64,000 bases of DNA from Ciona savignyi (Eukaryota; Chordata; Ascidiacea; Phlebobranchia; Cionidae), in NCBI GenBank assembly GCA_000149265.1, contig CH003137.1, forward strand, positions 570,165 through 634,164, given 5' to 3'. A program made the position numbers and the translations under genes. Below are positions 63,938 through 64,000 of this stretch, in pieces (within the stretch, counting starts at the first letter, position 1; each line of letters begins with the position of its first letter). The notes under the pieces were generated by a model, which had not been told where the DNA came from, did not search any database, and saw only the letters and a program-made list of their open reading frames with translations.

Positions 63938-64000
63938 GTTGCGTTATAACGTAATAAAAAGGACGTGGTAAAAAAGATAAAAACAGCTATAGCATAGAAA

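Overview
The window looks like nuclear DNA of an invertebrate chordate, most probably an ascidian of the Ciona type. This is inferred from animal-only genes (an UNC5 netrin receptor, a carotenoid oxygenase), many small exons with GT-AG introns, AT-rich spacers (about one third GC by eye), tRNA-derived SINEs, and unpaired 3' splice acceptors just upstream of several start codons, as expected for spliced-leader trans-splicing. No bacterial, plasmid, CRISPR or viral signal was seen.

Layout. (1) 142-3483, minus: first five coding exons of an unrecognised gene with an N-terminal MGASLARA; it runs off the left edge. (2) 3484-6238: spacer with a nested SINE pair and the 5' region of UNC5. (3) 6239-28810, plus: UNC5-type receptor (signal peptide, 2 Ig, 2 TSP1, TM), 14 exons, with a 14-kb first intron; the reading frame closes without a ZU5/UPA/death region. 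(4) 28811-34243: 3' flank of UNC5 with a tandem array of about 335-bp units and an orphan TATA promoter. (5) 34244-47174, minus: inositol polyphosphate multikinase (IPMK), 11 exons, 460 codons. (6) 47175-49111: divergent spacer between IPMK and an aquaporin. (7) 49112-51590, plus: aquaglyceroporin, 7 exons seen. (8) 51903-52247, minus: two exons of a DAZ/Boule-like RRM gene, convergent with the aquaporin. (9) 54210-61599, minus: BCO1/RPE65-family carotenoid oxygenase, 10 exons, 524 aa. Its last intron holds two complete plus-strand genes: a divergent stathmin-domain gene (54550-56015) and the Costars/ABRACL gene (56498-57061). (10) 61600-64000: spacer, then a possible terminal exon of a minus-strand gene at the right edge.

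Exon models were built by hand from splice signals, phase continuity and family similarity. For UNC5, IPMK, the oxygenase, the stathmin-like gene and ABRACL, the summed exon lengths are exact multiples of three with no internal stop. Repeats include two SINE families (one copy nested in the other with a 12-bp target duplication), a pogo-like MITE with TA target site in an IPMK intron, and a fold-back element in the left-hand gene. The genes do not form one pathway: axon guidance receptor, inositol phosphate signalling, water/glycerol channel, RNA binding, carotenoid/retinoid metabolism and cytoskeletal regulation sit side by side as in a compact animal genome.
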